Origin: Agrobacterium pusense
Lineage (GTDB): Bacteria > Pseudomonadota > Alphaproteobacteria > Rhizobiales > Rhizobiaceae
Reading direction: 5' to 3'
NCBI RefSeq assembly: GCF_900102105.1
Contig: NZ_FNBB01000018.1
Span: 1-52,175, forward strand
DNA length: 52,175 nucleotides
Shown: one piece after another, positions 1 through 8,316 of the stretch
Layout of the letters: each line of letters opens with the position of its first letter
Position numbering within the stretch: position 1 is the first letter of the stretch
The notes under the pieces: model-generated
What the model was told of the DNA's origin: nothing
Seen by the model: the letters and a program-made list of their open reading frames with translations, nothing else
Database searches by the model: none
Made by a program: the position numbers and the translations under genes

Positions 1-15
1 GCCGAATGCGCTGGA

Positions 16-92
<77 letters not shown>

Positions 93-186
93 AAACCCTA
101 CGCTACAGTATCCCACAATAGCCAAAAAAACTACGATCCAGCGCGCTAAACAGCTACGATCAAGAAGGCAAAATTCTCGTCTTAAC

Positions 187-220
187 AAAGCTCCTCCGCG
201 TCAGCGTCGAGGAGCTTTTT
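187..220 (+). terminator. Rho-independent terminator after tRNA-fMet
   Basis: An inverted repeat AAAGCTCCTC (187-196) / GAGGAGCTTT (209-218) with a 12-nt loop is followed by a run of T. It lies about 95 nt downstream of the tRNA and is the likely end of the tRNA transcript. Confidence 0.85.
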
Positions 221-261
221 GTGTTTCTGTTGCGTGTCGATCTCTTAACCTCCATGACCTT

Positions 262-518
262 TGACCCTGTCCCCAGACTTTGTCCAGTTTTGAGTTCGCT
301 CCAGCGGTTTGGGTTGCTGTATTCTGGACGGTAACGGCGGGTTGAGGTGCGGATCCATTATCGCAGCACCTCATCACGTCACGTCGCGGGTTGATTGTCT
401 GAGCGAAGAACTCGGCGGATGTCAGCCACCGGAGTCCAGAGTTTAGTCGATCATCGTTGGAATCGCTGCGCCAGTTTGAAAGCGCTGGTCGGGCGTATTG
501 TCGATAGGCCAACTGCAT
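262..518 (-). pseudogene. IS3-family (IS407-type) transposase C-terminal remnant
   Basis: The minus-strand frame keeps the tail of an IS3-family OrfB integrase. It contains WRSDSNDDRLNSGLRWLTSAEF, a degraded form of the family's WRxDYNxxRPHSxLGxLTPAEF, followed by a PRRDVMR...GSAPQP segment typical of the IS407 group. The catalytic DDE core and the 5' half are missing; the frame breaks just before the araC-type gene at 521. The sequence TGACCCTGTCCCC near 258-270 looks like a terminal inverted repeat of such an element, but the partner repeat is not visible. The open frame reads on into the tRNA terminator, which is not part of the gene. The family assignment comes from motif memory only. Confidence 0.6.
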
Positions 519-520
519 TG

Positions 521-1471
521 TTATAATTCTGTCAGTGGCCGTAGCAATCGGTTGTTTCCTGCCTCGCCGTTCTGTGCGGCCATACGGGCGTATCGAGCAG
601 GAGGGATGCCGGTGCGTCGGGCAAAAGCCACGCTGAACGTACTTGCTGATCCATATCCCACCCGCTCGGCTACATCGTCGATTGCGAGATCACCACTCCG
701 CAAGAACTGCCTTGCCAATGCCATACGCCATGTCAGCAGGTATTCCATCGGCGCAACCCCGACTATTCGGTTGAAGCGCGCAAAAAATGCCGAACGGGAG
801 AGCGCCGCCTCTTTAGCGAGATCAACGACGGTCCAGGGATGGCCGGGACGGTCATGCATAGCCCGAAGTGCCGCCGAAAGGCGCTCATCACCAAGCCCTC
901 TGCCGAGGCCCTGTGCAGAATTGGTGTCGGTTGAGGACCGTAGTGCCTCGATCAACAGCACCTCGATAAGTCGTTCCAGAACCGGTTCGCGCGCTGCGCG
1001 CCGTTCCTGCGTCTCCTCGTCGATCAACTGCATCAACGTCGCAAGCCGGGGTTTGTCGCGAACCAGAATCACGTCCGGCAACAAAGAAACGAGCAGGGCC
1101 GCATCCGGCGTGCCGAAGCTGCAATGTCCGATACGCATTCGTAGCGCGGGTGGGCCGTCATGTGGTCCCACACGAAAATGTCCCTCATTGATCTTTGTCG
1201 GGACCGTTGCCGGCAAGTCGGCTGTGGCGTTGGAGCTTTCATTGACGAGATCGCGCATGGCAGGCGCGAGAATGAAGTCTCCGGCCTGCAGGATAAACGT
1301 TTGTCGGCCACCGAAAGTGACCCGGCATTGCCCTTCCAGGATGGCACAATAAAACGGCTCGCCTGTGCCGTCACGACGTATACGCCATGCACCGGCGCAC
1401 TCCACCAGTTTCGAAGCCCGGGCGGCGGGTTGCAGGAGTGTGACGATCTCGGTGAGCGGGTCTGTTGTCAT
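521..1471 (-). CDS. AraC-family transcriptional regulator (cupin sensor domain)
   Basis: This 316-residue protein has an N-terminal AraC-type cupin half (about residues 1-190), including the GDFILAP segment common in this group. A C-terminal double helix-turn-helix of the AraC/XylS type follows at about residues 200-305: DLAKEAALSRSAFFARFNRIVG for the first HTH and DVAERVGYGSASTFSVAFARRTGIPPARY for the second. Regulators of this shape often sit beside a short-chain dehydrogenase and control it. Here the SDR at 1568 is divergent, 96 bp away, so that gene is the likely target. The ligand is not predictable. The start lacks a strong Shine-Dalgarno sequence but gives the usual family length. Confidence 0.9.
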   Translation of the reverse strand: MTTDPLTEIVTLLQPAARASKLVECAGAWRIRRDGTGEPFYCAILEGQCRVTFGGRQTFILQAGDFILAPAMRDLVNESSNATADLPATVPTKINEGHFRVGPHDGPPALRMRIGHCSFGTPDAALLVSLLPDVILVRDKPRLATLMQLIDEETQERRAAREPVLERLIEVLLIEALRSSTDTNSAQGLGRGLGDERLSAALRAMHDRPGHPWTVVDLAKEAALSRSAFFARFNRIVGVAPMEYLLTWRMALARQFLRSGDLAIDDVAERVGYGSASTFSVAFARRTGIPPARYARMAAQNGEAGNNRLLRPLTEL

Positions 1472-1567
1472 ATCCAGGACTATTACTAAAGAAATGAGGA
1501 GCCTGGAACATATAAAGTCTCCCTTCGGGTCGCTACCATAATGACACAGCCACTTATGGAGAAAATA

Positions 1568-2320
1568 ATGCCCGCAATTCTGATAACCGGTTGTTCCTCG
1601 GGCTTTGGCCTGGAAACTGCAAAACTGTTCCTTGAAAAAGGCTGGGACGTGATCGCCACGATGAGAACGCCCGACGAAAGCTTACTCCCAGCGTCGCGGC
1701 GTCTGCGTGTTCTAGCACTCGATGTCACCGTCCCGGACAGCATCTCACAGCTTGTGAAGGCAACGGGTCAGATCGATGTTCTCGTCAATAACGCCGGGTT
1801 CGGAGCACCATCTCCTGTCGAACTGACTGCATCCCAGACCGCACAGGCACTCTTTCAGACGAACACGATAGGCACTCTGGCGATGATCCAGGCCCTCGGC
1901 CCGCAAATGCGTCGTCGCCGGGCTGGCGTCATTATCAACGTTACGTCCTCGGTCACACTGAAACCGCTACCGGTCATCGGGGTTTATCGCGCCAGCAAGG
2001 CCGCAGTGAATGCGCTCAGCGAGTCCCTTGCGATTGAAATGGAGCCCTTCGGCGTTCGCGTCCACATCGTTTTGCCCGGACGTTCGCCGGAAACGAGTTT
2101 TGGCGCCAGTGCCCGCCCACACCTGCGCGGCATGGACGATGCGGACTATGCGCCTCTTTTGCACCAGTTCGTCAGGAATGTTCAGGACGACAAGGGCCCT
2201 GTGACCCACGCGCGCGATGTCGCGGAAGCGATCTGGAAGGCTGCCACCGATCCGTCTGCGCCACTGCGCATACCGGCAGGTGCAGACGCAGCGCTATGGA
2301 TGGCTGAGGCGGGCCTGTAA
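1568..2320 (+). CDS. SDR family oxidoreductase
   Basis: This is a classical short-chain dehydrogenase/reductase of 250 residues. It begins with the nucleotide-binding strand and TGCSSGFG (TGxxxGxG), has the NNAG structural motif, a catalytic Ser in NVTSSVT, and the YxxxK pair in VYRASKAA. An upstream in-frame ATG exists at 1541, but the ATG at 1568 has GGAG seven bases before it and starts directly at the Rossmann fold, so it is preferred. The loop after the active site (HIVLPGRSPETSF) differs from the common PG motif. It probably reduces a small carbonyl with NAD(P)H; the substrate is unknown. It is divergent from the AraC-type gene. Confidence 0.9.
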   Translation: MPAILITGCSSGFGLETAKLFLEKGWDVIATMRTPDESLLPASRRLRVLALDVTVPDSISQLVKATGQIDVLVNNAGFGAPSPVELTASQTAQALFQTNTIGTLAMIQALGPQMRRRRAGVIINVTSSVTLKPLPVIGVYRASKAAVNALSESLAIEMEPFGVRVHIVLPGRSPETSFGASARPHLRGMDDADYAPLLHQFVRNVQDDKGPVTHARDVAEAIWKAATDPSAPLRIPAGADAALWMAEAGL

Positions 2321-2360
2321 TCAGCGAAATTGCGATCCGTCGCTTCTCTGTCGAGCGTTT

Positions 2361-2392
2361 GCTGTACCCGGTCATTCCAGATCGGGTACAGC
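2361..2392. terminator. Bidirectional terminator hairpin between convergent SDR genes
   Basis: A perfect 10-bp stem, GCTGTACCCG (2361-2370) and CGGGTACAGC (2383-2392), encloses a 12-nt loop between the convergent genes ending at 2320 and 2408. Short T-rich or A-rich flanks occur on both sides, so it could end transcripts from both directions. Confidence 0.6.
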
Positions 2393-2407
2393 GTTTCGAA
2401 TTCTGGC

Positions 2408-3139
2408 TCAGACCTGCCGCAAGCCGCCATCGATGCACAGTTCGGCACCGGCGATGTAACTCGCCTCATCGCTTAACAGGAACAAGGCAGCTGCAGCCAC
2501 CTCGGCGGGTTGCGCCATCCGTCCCATCGGGATCGGAGCGACAATGGCCGCGCGCATGTCTGGCTGAACCGCAGCCATCATTTCCGTATCGGTTGGGCCC
2601 GGTGCGACGACGTTAACGCGTATACCCTTGGATACCAGTTCTGCAGTCCAGGTTCGTGCATAGGAACGCACGGCTGCCTTGGTCGCAGCATATGTGCCAT
2701 AGGAAGCATAGCCGCCGCTGTCTGCAATTGATCCGACGAGGACGACTGAGCCGCCGTCCCTCATCGCCGGCAGAGCCGCCTGGAAGCCGAAGACCATTCC
2801 TCGAACGTTAACGTCGAAGTGGCGGTCAAAGTGTTCAGGCGTTATCTCCGTGATCTGGGCGGGCTCGGAAAGACCGGCGTTCAAGACCAGCGCGTCGATA
2901 CGGCCGTGTTCCCTTCTCACTTTTTCGACCGCCTCCCGCATATCTTCGGGGAGCGCGGCATCGGCGACAATGCCGACCGCACCATGACCGATGGCAGTTG
3001 CCGCCCTTTTGGCATCTTCGCTTCGGCGACTGGTGATGAAGACCATCGCTCCTTCGGCCGAAAGCCGCTCTGCAATTGCCAAGCCGATACCCTTGGCGCC
3101 CCCGACAATCAGGGCAACCTTGTTACTCATCCGAGCCAT
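2408..3139 (-). CDS. SDR family oxidoreductase
   Basis: This 243-residue classical SDR has GGAKGIG as its cofactor loop near the N-terminus, LNAG in the NNAG position, the active-site serine in VLVGSIADSGG, the YxxxK pair in YGTYAATKAA, and the typical C-terminal end YIAGAELCIDGG. This length and ending match the FabG-like/3-oxoacyl-reductase-like branch. The ATG at 3139 follows AAAGGA at a good distance and is chosen over the in-frame start at 3154. It is divergent from the HxlR-type regulator at 3221 with about 80 bp between them, which suggests regulation by that protein. The substrate is unknown. Confidence 0.9.
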   Translation of the reverse strand: MARMSNKVALIVGGAKGIGLAIAERLSAEGAMVFITSRRSEDAKRAATAIGHGAVGIVADAALPEDMREAVEKVRREHGRIDALVLNAGLSEPAQITEITPEHFDRHFDVNVRGMVFGFQAALPAMRDGGSVVLVGSIADSGGYASYGTYAATKAAVRSYARTWTAELVSKGIRVNVVAPGPTDTEMMAAVQPDMRAAIVAPIPMGRMAQPAEVAAAALFLLSDEASYIAGAELCIDGGLRQV

Positions 3140-3170
3140 CGTAAGTCCTTTCAATTGATGGTCGCTGCAT

Positions 3171-3196
3171 GATATACATTAGATATCTGGTATCAA
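3171..3196. promoter_or_regulatory. Candidate HxlR operator between divergent genes
   Basis: The 81-bp gap between the SDR start and the HxlR gene contains TGATA (3171-3175) and TATCA (3192-3196) as inverted arms around the short palindrome AGATATCT. Position and symmetry fit a dimeric winged-helix regulator. The arms are short, so this is a weak prediction. Confidence 0.35.
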
Positions 3197-3220
3197 TTAC
3201 GCACCTTAAGTAGCCTAGAT

Positions 3221-3613
3221 ATGGACGAGTATACTGACCTTGAAGCACTTTCTCAGTGCGCCCTTAGAGACATGGCGCAGGTTCGCCCCGTGCTCGACAA
3301 GATCGCGGACAAATGGACAATCCTGATCCTGACGGTGATTTGTCCCAGGCCCTCGCGCTTCAACGAGATCAAGCGCCGTCTCGACGGTATCACCCACAAG
3401 GCCTTGGCCGATGCTCTAAAGAGGCTTGAGCGGAACGGTCTTGTGACGAGGACCGTCCTGCCGACCCAGCCGGTGGGTGTAGAATACGCGATCACCCCTC
3501 TGGGCCATTCTCTGCGGCAACCGTTTGAGGCCCTGTGCTCATGGGCAGTAGCTAATGGCGATAAGGTCGAGGCCGCTGCGCTTCTTTATGACAACAGGGC
3601 AAATCATCGCTGA
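3221..3613 (+). CDS. HxlR-family winged-helix transcriptional regulator
   Basis: This 130-residue protein has the full HxlR pattern: an N-terminal Cys (residue 13, SQCAL), then VLDKIADKWTILIL (helix alpha-1 of the domain), RFNEIKRRLDGITHKALADALKRLERNGLVTR (recognition helix region) and YAITPLGHSL (wing). HxlR proteins are small dimeric regulators, several of which sense aldehydes or oxidants through a cysteine. Family members beside SDR genes commonly repress them. Here the SDR at 2408-3139 is divergent and is the probable target. Whether the N-terminal Cys is a sensor is inference. Confidence 0.92.
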   Translation: MDEYTDLEALSQCALRDMAQVRPVLDKIADKWTILILTVICPRPSRFNEIKRRLDGITHKALADALKRLERNGLVTRTVLPTQPVGVEYAITPLGHSLRQPFEALCSWAVANGDKVEAAALLYDNRANHR

Positions 3614-3743
3614 TATCGCGATGGCCGCAGAGCCATACCCCCGCTAAGCAGGACGTTTCCGATAATCGTAGGCTGGTTCGGATCTGCGGTCGCCGAACAG
3701 TTCACCTCGTTGAACGAGAGGAGATCGGCACTATCTAGGAGAG

Positions 3744-4373
3744 ATGCGGAAACTCGAGAAGAGCGATATCGAACTGATCAGGACGTGGATGTTGTCGCCT
3801 GCGGTGACGCTGGGATCGTCCGTGCGAGCGAAAGGCATTCTGCAGGAAATGCAGGCCCGACTGCCTGCGGCTTTGAAGAAAGCGATCAGCCTGGAGGGCA
3901 ACGAGATCACGCTCGCGATGCCAGCCCGCGACAAAAACGCCTTCGACGCCGCTGCGAGGACCGTGGCCGGCGTGATGATGGAAGCCGAAACTCTTCCGGT
4001 GATCCCGCGCGAGATACAGGACATCCTCGCCATCAAGACGAGCGAGCGACATCGCTGGCTCGCGGATGGGCGTCTCAAGAGCGCCGGGACGAGAACCGTG
4101 CGGCTGAACGGCCGTGCCCGGCGCATCACCTTCCATGTCTTCGATCCGAAGGTGGTTGAGGACCTTCTCGATCGCGGGGTCGTGGAAGAGTGGCGGGTGG
4201 AGGACGCTGAGGCGAAGGCAGAGAAACGACAGAAAGCCGCCTATCAGAGGCGGCTGGCTCGATCGCTCAAAAAGAAGATGAAACCGGGAGAAAAGGCGGG
4301 TCAAAAGGTCGACGAAGGTGCGGCCGACCTTCGTGGATGGGGAGAGTTCGATCGGGATGGGTTCCTTCGCTAG
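3744..4373 (+). CDS. Conserved hypothetical protein, basic C-terminus
   Basis: I do not recognise this 209-residue protein. The first half is helical with a mixed charge pattern. A central segment (about residues 88-140) reads like a small winged helix: IPREIQDILAIKTSERHRW, then a basic turn and RRITFHVFDPKVVEDLLDRG. The C-terminal 55 residues are very rich in Lys, Arg and Glu, and could be a coiled or DNA-contacting tail. The start has AGGAG very close upstream. Codon use looks like that of its neighbours. It stands alone between the HxlR gene and a small secreted-protein gene. A DNA-binding role is possible but unproven. Confidence 0.65.
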   Translation: MRKLEKSDIELIRTWMLSPAVTLGSSVRAKGILQEMQARLPAALKKAISLEGNEITLAMPARDKNAFDAAARTVAGVMMEAETLPVIPREIQDILAIKTSERHRWLADGRLKSAGTRTVRLNGRARRITFHVFDPKVVEDLLDRGVVEEWRVEDAEAKAEKRQKAAYQRRLARSLKKKMKPGEKAGQKVDEGAADLRGWGEFDRDGFLR

Positions 4374-4632
4374 GCAATCGCACCAAACATGGTGCCTCCA
4401 GCGATTTCGAGAGGCTGTCCCTCCAACGTTACGGAACGTTCTGTTGTTATCACGCAGCATTAATCGTGGCCGCGGGCCTGGGTCGACCTTCGCGGAATGG
4501 AAGGTGGCATAGACTTCCGGCCGGGACATAATGGAAGCCGCGCCAGCACAATGTGGGAGAAACTTCTGATTGAGGGAACAAACAGGGCAAAATCCCCGTT
4601 GCTCGTCACAATAATTTCTCTGGAGGCGCGTC

Positions 4633-4944
4633 ATGAGACTCAAGCTGGCTTTAAGCGTGGTTCTAAGCGTTACCTTTACGGCGGCAGCGGCGGAAGCGCG
4701 GACCCAATTGCATCTTTACGGTACCGTTCCGGTGACGGGTAACCATGTACTGGAGATGGCCTATCAGGCAGCCCTCGACAGATGCAGTTTCGAACGTTAC
4801 CCATCATATGGCGACGTGGGTTTCTATGCAGGTGCCTATGGCTCCGCCCACGTGCGCAGTTGCATGTATCGCAAGGGTTTCGTTTTTGAGAATGGTGAGC
4901 CTTTCGCATATCCTGTGAGAAAAGCGACCTACCTTTCATGGTGA
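4633..4944 (+). CDS. Small secreted protein, function unknown
   Basis: This 103-residue protein starts with a clear Sec signal peptide, MRLKLALSVVLSVTFTAAAAEA, predicted to be cut near residue 22. The mature part is about 80 residues with two cysteines (CSFERY and SCMYRKGF) that could form a disulfide in the periplasm. It is rich in Tyr, Phe and Gly. GGAGG lies seven bases before the ATG. I know no family for it. The cysteine-flanked pattern xRCSFERYP...RSCMYRKGF recalls small periplasmic proteins common in Rhizobiales. It is a monocistronic gene among other orphans. Confidence 0.7.
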   Translation: MRLKLALSVVLSVTFTAAAAEARTQLHLYGTVPVTGNHVLEMAYQAALDRCSFERYPSYGDVGFYAGAYGSAHVRSCMYRKGFVFENGEPFAYPVRKATYLSW

Positions 4945-5122
4945 CGAGATCACGAAGCGTCTGACGGCGGAGCGCCCGAGGGTTGCAATCTCGGAGTGAG
5001 GCCGTCTTCGCAATTCACAAGTTGCGGGTTTCAGGAGCATGTGATTTTTCAGTCGAGTGGCCCGAATCCGTATTGAAAACCGGCGGCAGAGTATCGATTT
5101 CAGGGGTAACCTGGAGGTCGGA

Positions 5123-5512
5123 ATGATCTACGTTATTTTCGCGTTGTGCGCGCTCGCGGTAACATTCTTTGCCTGTCGGTATTTCGCCGCCAAGGCTCTC
5201 CTTGTCGAACGCGAAATCGACAAAGCGATCGCAAGGCGGTTTGAATCGAGCGGAAAGGTTATCGAACTGGCGGAGCTGCGAGAGGAAAACGCGGTCATGC
5301 GTAATCTTCTGCTGGACCTTCTGGAAAACGAAGCCGTTTTTCCAGTCCAGTCAGCACCTCCATCAAGGGTCGATTTGCGCAGGATGGGCGCCGCAAAGGT
5401 CCAGAGGTATCGCGAAATACTTGCTGAAAGTCAGTACGTCTTGCAACAGCGTGGAGCCATTGGGGTCTTCGAAGACCATGGCGCATTCAAGGACGATCAA
5501 CGCAGGTCTTGA
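5123..5512 (+). CDS. Small membrane-anchored coiled-coil protein
   Basis: This 129-residue protein begins with a single hydrophobic segment (MIYVIFALCALAVTFFACRYF, about residues 1-20). A charged heptad-like stretch (about residues 25-70) follows and is likely a coiled coil, then a soluble tail. It resembles bacterial single-pass envelope or phage-shock-like helper proteins in shape only; no family is recognised. An upstream start at 5057 is open, but the ATG at 5123 follows GGAGGT at five bases and begins exactly at the membrane helix, so it is preferred. No operon partner is seen. Confidence 0.6.
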   Translation: MIYVIFALCALAVTFFACRYFAAKALLVEREIDKAIARRFESSGKVIELAELREENAVMRNLLLDLLENEAVFPVQSAPPSRVDLRRMGAAKVQRYREILAESQYVLQQRGAIGVFEDHGAFKDDQRRS

Positions 5513-5760
5513 GTTTAGGAACAGCTCACGGAGCTTCCTCGTGGGAGTGCGGTAGGAAGAAAGGCCTGAAGTTTTCCTTGTAGAGCGAGGCATCTTCACG
5601 CTCCTCGATTGCTTTACCCGATGCGACCGTCTGACGAACCGGTTCTGCGTGGACTCCATCTGGAATTCCCGACGTGTTTTGACTATCAGGGTAGCGCCTC
5701 GCGTCGCAGCTGAAGCGAAGCAAAAAGTGTATTCGCATGAGAGCTGACAAAGGAATCCGG

Positions 5761-6159
5761 ATGTCGATCACTGTACAGAGAACAATTCCTGCCGAGCGGA
5801 TGCGCCAGTTCCATCAGATGGTTGATCGCTGGCTGGAAGAAGGTCCGATCAAGCTCGCGACGAACGCAACGATAACCGCCATGGAGAACGCCGGCATCCC
5901 AAAGGCCGAACAGGCAGCGATCATCGAGGACCGCGACATCATCATGAAATACAATATGCGCCTCGGTGTAATCAGCGAGGTTTTCGGCCCCGCCATCGAG
6001 AAGGCGGTGGGGTCGTACCGCTCGGGAAGTGAAGCACAGGACGAGATCGCGCGTTTGATTGTAACTGCCATGGGTCTCCGGCAGGACGATGACAGCGAAC
6101 TGGTGACGTTCACCTTCACGACCCAGAGTGAGGCAGATGTATTCGAAAATGCCACTTGA
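5761..6159 (+). CDS. Hypothetical protein
   Basis: This 132-residue soluble protein has no recognised family. It is mostly helical, acidic and Met-rich, with no signal or membrane segment. The ATG at 5761 follows AAGGA at six bases and is preferred over the ATG at 5737. Right after its TGA stop the same frame stays open for about 60 codons to 6342. That stretch contains a GTG at 6208 that could start a 44-residue peptide, but no Shine-Dalgarno sequence is visible. The gene stands alone between other orphan genes. Confidence 0.6.
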   Translation: MSITVQRTIPAERMRQFHQMVDRWLEEGPIKLATNATITAMENAGIPKAEQAAIIEDRDIIMKYNMRLGVISEVFGPAIEKAVGSYRSGSEAQDEIARLIVTAMGLRQDDDSELVTFTFTTQSEADVFENAT

Positions 6160-6436
6160 AACATCAAATTCTGCCCGCCGCGCGCGGTCGCCTGCGAATC
6201 AGAGCTTGTGAACGTGACCGTCAATGCGGCCGAAGGGCAGGCAAGATTAGCTCGGGCCTCTATCGATCAATCCATCAATCGGAAAGCGCGACTGGAAACC
6301 GATATCGAATTGCCAGACGGATCGTTGGAAGCGTCTCCATAAATTTCGATCGTGACCGGCTCGTCCGCGACATAGATCATTATGTAGCCAACTTCATTCG
6401 ACGTTCCTTCTGCGGTTCAGATGCATATGCATCCCT

Positions 6437-6679
6437 CTAGTCGAACGCGCGCAACTCGCGCCGCATCAGGAGCCACCATGTCAGGGTCAAGAGAATGCCG
6501 ATCACAGCGACGAATATGGCGCTGAACGAAAACGATACCCAGCGCATGAGCCCGACAGTCAACGCCGCACCGATGCCTATGCAGATCTCCTTGATGAACA
6601 TGGTTTTCTGCCGGACAGAATAGTAGTCGATATGACCAAAGGTACATTCTGCCAGCGAAATCAGGAACACCCAGACCAC
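6437..6679 (-). CDS. Small integral membrane protein (possibly truncated)
   Basis: The frame encodes about 80 residues with two or three hydrophobic helices (VVWVFLISLAE, IGIGAALTVGLMRWV and AIFVAVIGILLTLTWWLLM) and ends in a basic tail. The listed start is a GTG. The frame stays open upstream past 6780 with further plausible protein sequence, including a His-containing segment (GAFHVHTFTGA), but no convincing start or ribosome site appears there. The true N-terminus is unclear, or the gene may be a fragment. The general look recalls PsiE-like or other small rhizobial membrane proteins; this is a guess. Confidence 0.4.
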   Translation of the reverse strand: MVWVFLISLAECTFGHIDYYSVRQKTMFIKEICIGIGAALTVGLMRWVSFSFSAIFVAVIGILLTLTWWLLMRRELRAFD

Positions 6680-6999
6680 AGCGCCGGTGAATGTATGGAC
6701 GTGGAATGCACCCGGAAAAGCCAGACCGCTGAAGCGAACTGCGGTTTCGTCGGGCTTTCGGCAGGTCGGATTCCGTATGCGAAAGCGGCGGTCATCTTGT
6801 CGAGTTTACGAGAGGTTGCCGACTGATCTGCGGGGCGAAAGGAGATACTCGTGGATGAAAACAGCCTCGACGTCCATCTTGCGCCGATCACCAGGCGGTC
6901 GCCGAGGGTGCATTCGTCAGCCATGGCGCTCCAGTGCTCCAGCCGATTGAAATCTATCGCGACGCGCCGACCGTTGAGGTCACGTGGCATTACGCATGT
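6680..6999. other. No clear gene; open frame upstream of membrane ORF
   Basis: This 320-bp stretch between the small membrane ORF and the lacI-type gene holds no convincing gene. Its only notable content is the possible N-terminal extension of the membrane ORF on the minus strand up to about 6790. Confidence 0.4.
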
Positions 7000-8079
7000 T
7001 CATCGCGCCATGCGGCGCAATGCCAGGGGGTCCCATATGTCGTCGAGCGGACCTTCGAGAGCGGTTCGCGGCGAAATGAGCGTCGGTTCGATAATGGTGA
7101 CTTCGGGTTCGGTCCGGTTCTCTGCCAGAAGTTCGAACCCCTTGTTGAGCATTTGCGCTATATCGGGCTTGATCATGTAGACCGGGAACGGAAGGAACGA
7201 TGCGAAGGGGTCGTAGTCAAAACAGCCGACAACGATATCGCCAAACGCCTCGCCGTCATGGCGCCCCATGAAGCGCAGCAATCCTTCGAAATTGATCGAT
7301 GAATTGACGAAGAAGCAGCGGGGCAGGCGGCCTTTGCGTTCAAAGAAACGTTCGAAAGCGAGTTCCGTCATGCGTGGTGAATAGCCGGTGATTTCGATAT
7401 CGTCCCCGTTATCGACCCCGAAATAGGCGGCCTTGGTGGCGTGGAAGCCATCTATACGGGCGCGGCTGGCGTGGTCGTCATGACCGCCGAACAGGATGAC
7501 GTCGTCAGGGCCGAGAGGTCCGTGTTTTTCCGCATGGGCAAGGATTGCCGATGTCAATATTTCCGCACCATGTCTGTTGTCGGAAATGACCGAGGGTACA
7601 AATTTGCCGGGAAGGTCAATATTGACATGCGGCAGTGCTGCGCGGGCGCAGACCTGGTGCACGCCGTCGGGATCGGTCGCGCCCGCGATGAAGAGTGCAT
7701 CGATCGAATAGGCGATCAGGGTCTCCACCGTGCGGCGTTCTTCTTCAGGATCGCGCCGCCCCGATACAACCATCGGCGAAAGGCCGCGCTTGCGTGCCTG
7801 TCCCTCGAATGTTTGTGCCATCGAGGAAAAGAACCGGTTGTCATAAATCGGGACCAGTAGGCCAATAAGTCCGGATTTCGAGCTCCTCAAACCTCTCGCC
7901 TGCAGGTTGGCGGTGTAGCGGTGCGTCTTGGCGAGCGATAGAATTTTGTTGGCCGTTTCCTCGGAAATCCGCCTTTTTCGCCATGATCCATTCAGGACGG
8001 CGCTGACCGTCGACGCTGATGCGCCGGACAATATCGACAAGTCGTATATAGTGGCCTTCTTGGAACTCATGCCCGTCAT
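7000..8079 (-). CDS. LacI-family transcriptional repressor of the ketose operon
   Basis: This 359-residue protein has a LacI-type N-terminal helix-turn-helix (residues 9-60): TIYDLSILSGASASTVSAVLNG, then the hinge region RYTANLQARGLRSSKSGLIGLLVP. A periplasmic-binding-protein-like sensor domain follows, with VCARAALPHVNIDLP and VGCFDYDPFASF segments. It is divergent from the ABC importer operon starting at 8317. Two CG-centred palindromes in between are good LacI-family operators. The likely effector is the imported ketose or its product, so the gene would repress the operon until sugar is present. The ATG at 8079 has GGGAGA five bases upstream. Confidence 0.92.
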   Translation of the reverse strand: MTGMSSKKATIYDLSILSGASASTVSAVLNGSWRKRRISEETANKILSLAKTHRYTANLQARGLRSSKSGLIGLLVPIYDNRFFSSMAQTFEGQARKRGLSPMVVSGRRDPEEERRTVETLIAYSIDALFIAGATDPDGVHQVCARAALPHVNIDLPGKFVPSVISDNRHGAEILTSAILAHAEKHGPLGPDDVILFGGHDDHASRARIDGFHATKAAYFGVDNGDDIEITGYSPRMTELAFERFFERKGRLPRCFFVNSSINFEGLLRFMGRHDGEAFGDIVVGCFDYDPFASFLPFPVYMIKPDIAQMLNKGFELLAENRTEPEVTIIEPTLISPRTALEGPLDDIWDPLALRRMAR

Positions 8080-8153
8080 TGTGATCTCCCCAACTGATTC
8101 TAATTATTAGAGTAGGCGTCCCCTTGACGGAAGGGAGCTTCATGATATGGTTA

Positions 8154-8173
8154 TTGCACCATCGATTGTGCAA
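8154..8173. promoter_or_regulatory. Primary LacI-type operator
   Basis: TTGCACCATCGATTGTGCAA is a 20-bp palindrome centred on CG, with nine of ten positions symmetric. Size, CG centre and position between the lacI-type gene and its divergent ABC operon match LacI-family operators. It would control both promoters. Confidence 0.7.
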
Positions 8174-8175
8174 GT

Positions 8176-8195
8176 TGGCAATATCGATTGTGCAA
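8176..8195. promoter_or_regulatory. Secondary LacI-type operator
   Basis: A second CG-centred site lies 22 bp from the first, two helical turns, and shares the half-site ATCGATTGTGCAAG exactly. Its left half is weaker (seven of ten symmetric positions). Spacing on the same DNA face suggests cooperative binding. Confidence 0.55.
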
Positions 8196-8316
8196 GATGG
8201 TTGCTGTGGGAGTGGCAAGGGAGAGTCTCGAATAAGCGAGATGAGAAATTTTGAACGCGCCAGATGAAAAATGGCTGCGGCGGGTTTCGTTTGCCTGTTT
8301 TTTGAGGAGGAACATC

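Noticed and set aside
498..1352. Plus-strand frame of about 284 codons opposite the AraC-type gene
   Set aside because: It is Arg/Ser-rich shadow composition, while the minus strand shows an intact AraC double helix-turn-helix.
3735..4643. Minus-strand frame of about 300 codons opposite the basic hypothetical protein
   Set aside because: The plus-strand gene has a ribosome site and more natural composition. The minus frame crosses gene borders and has no motif.
6157..6159. Selenocysteine readthrough at a TGA
   Set aside because: No SECIS-like hairpin follows the TGA and no selenoprotein family fits, so ordinary termination is far more likely.
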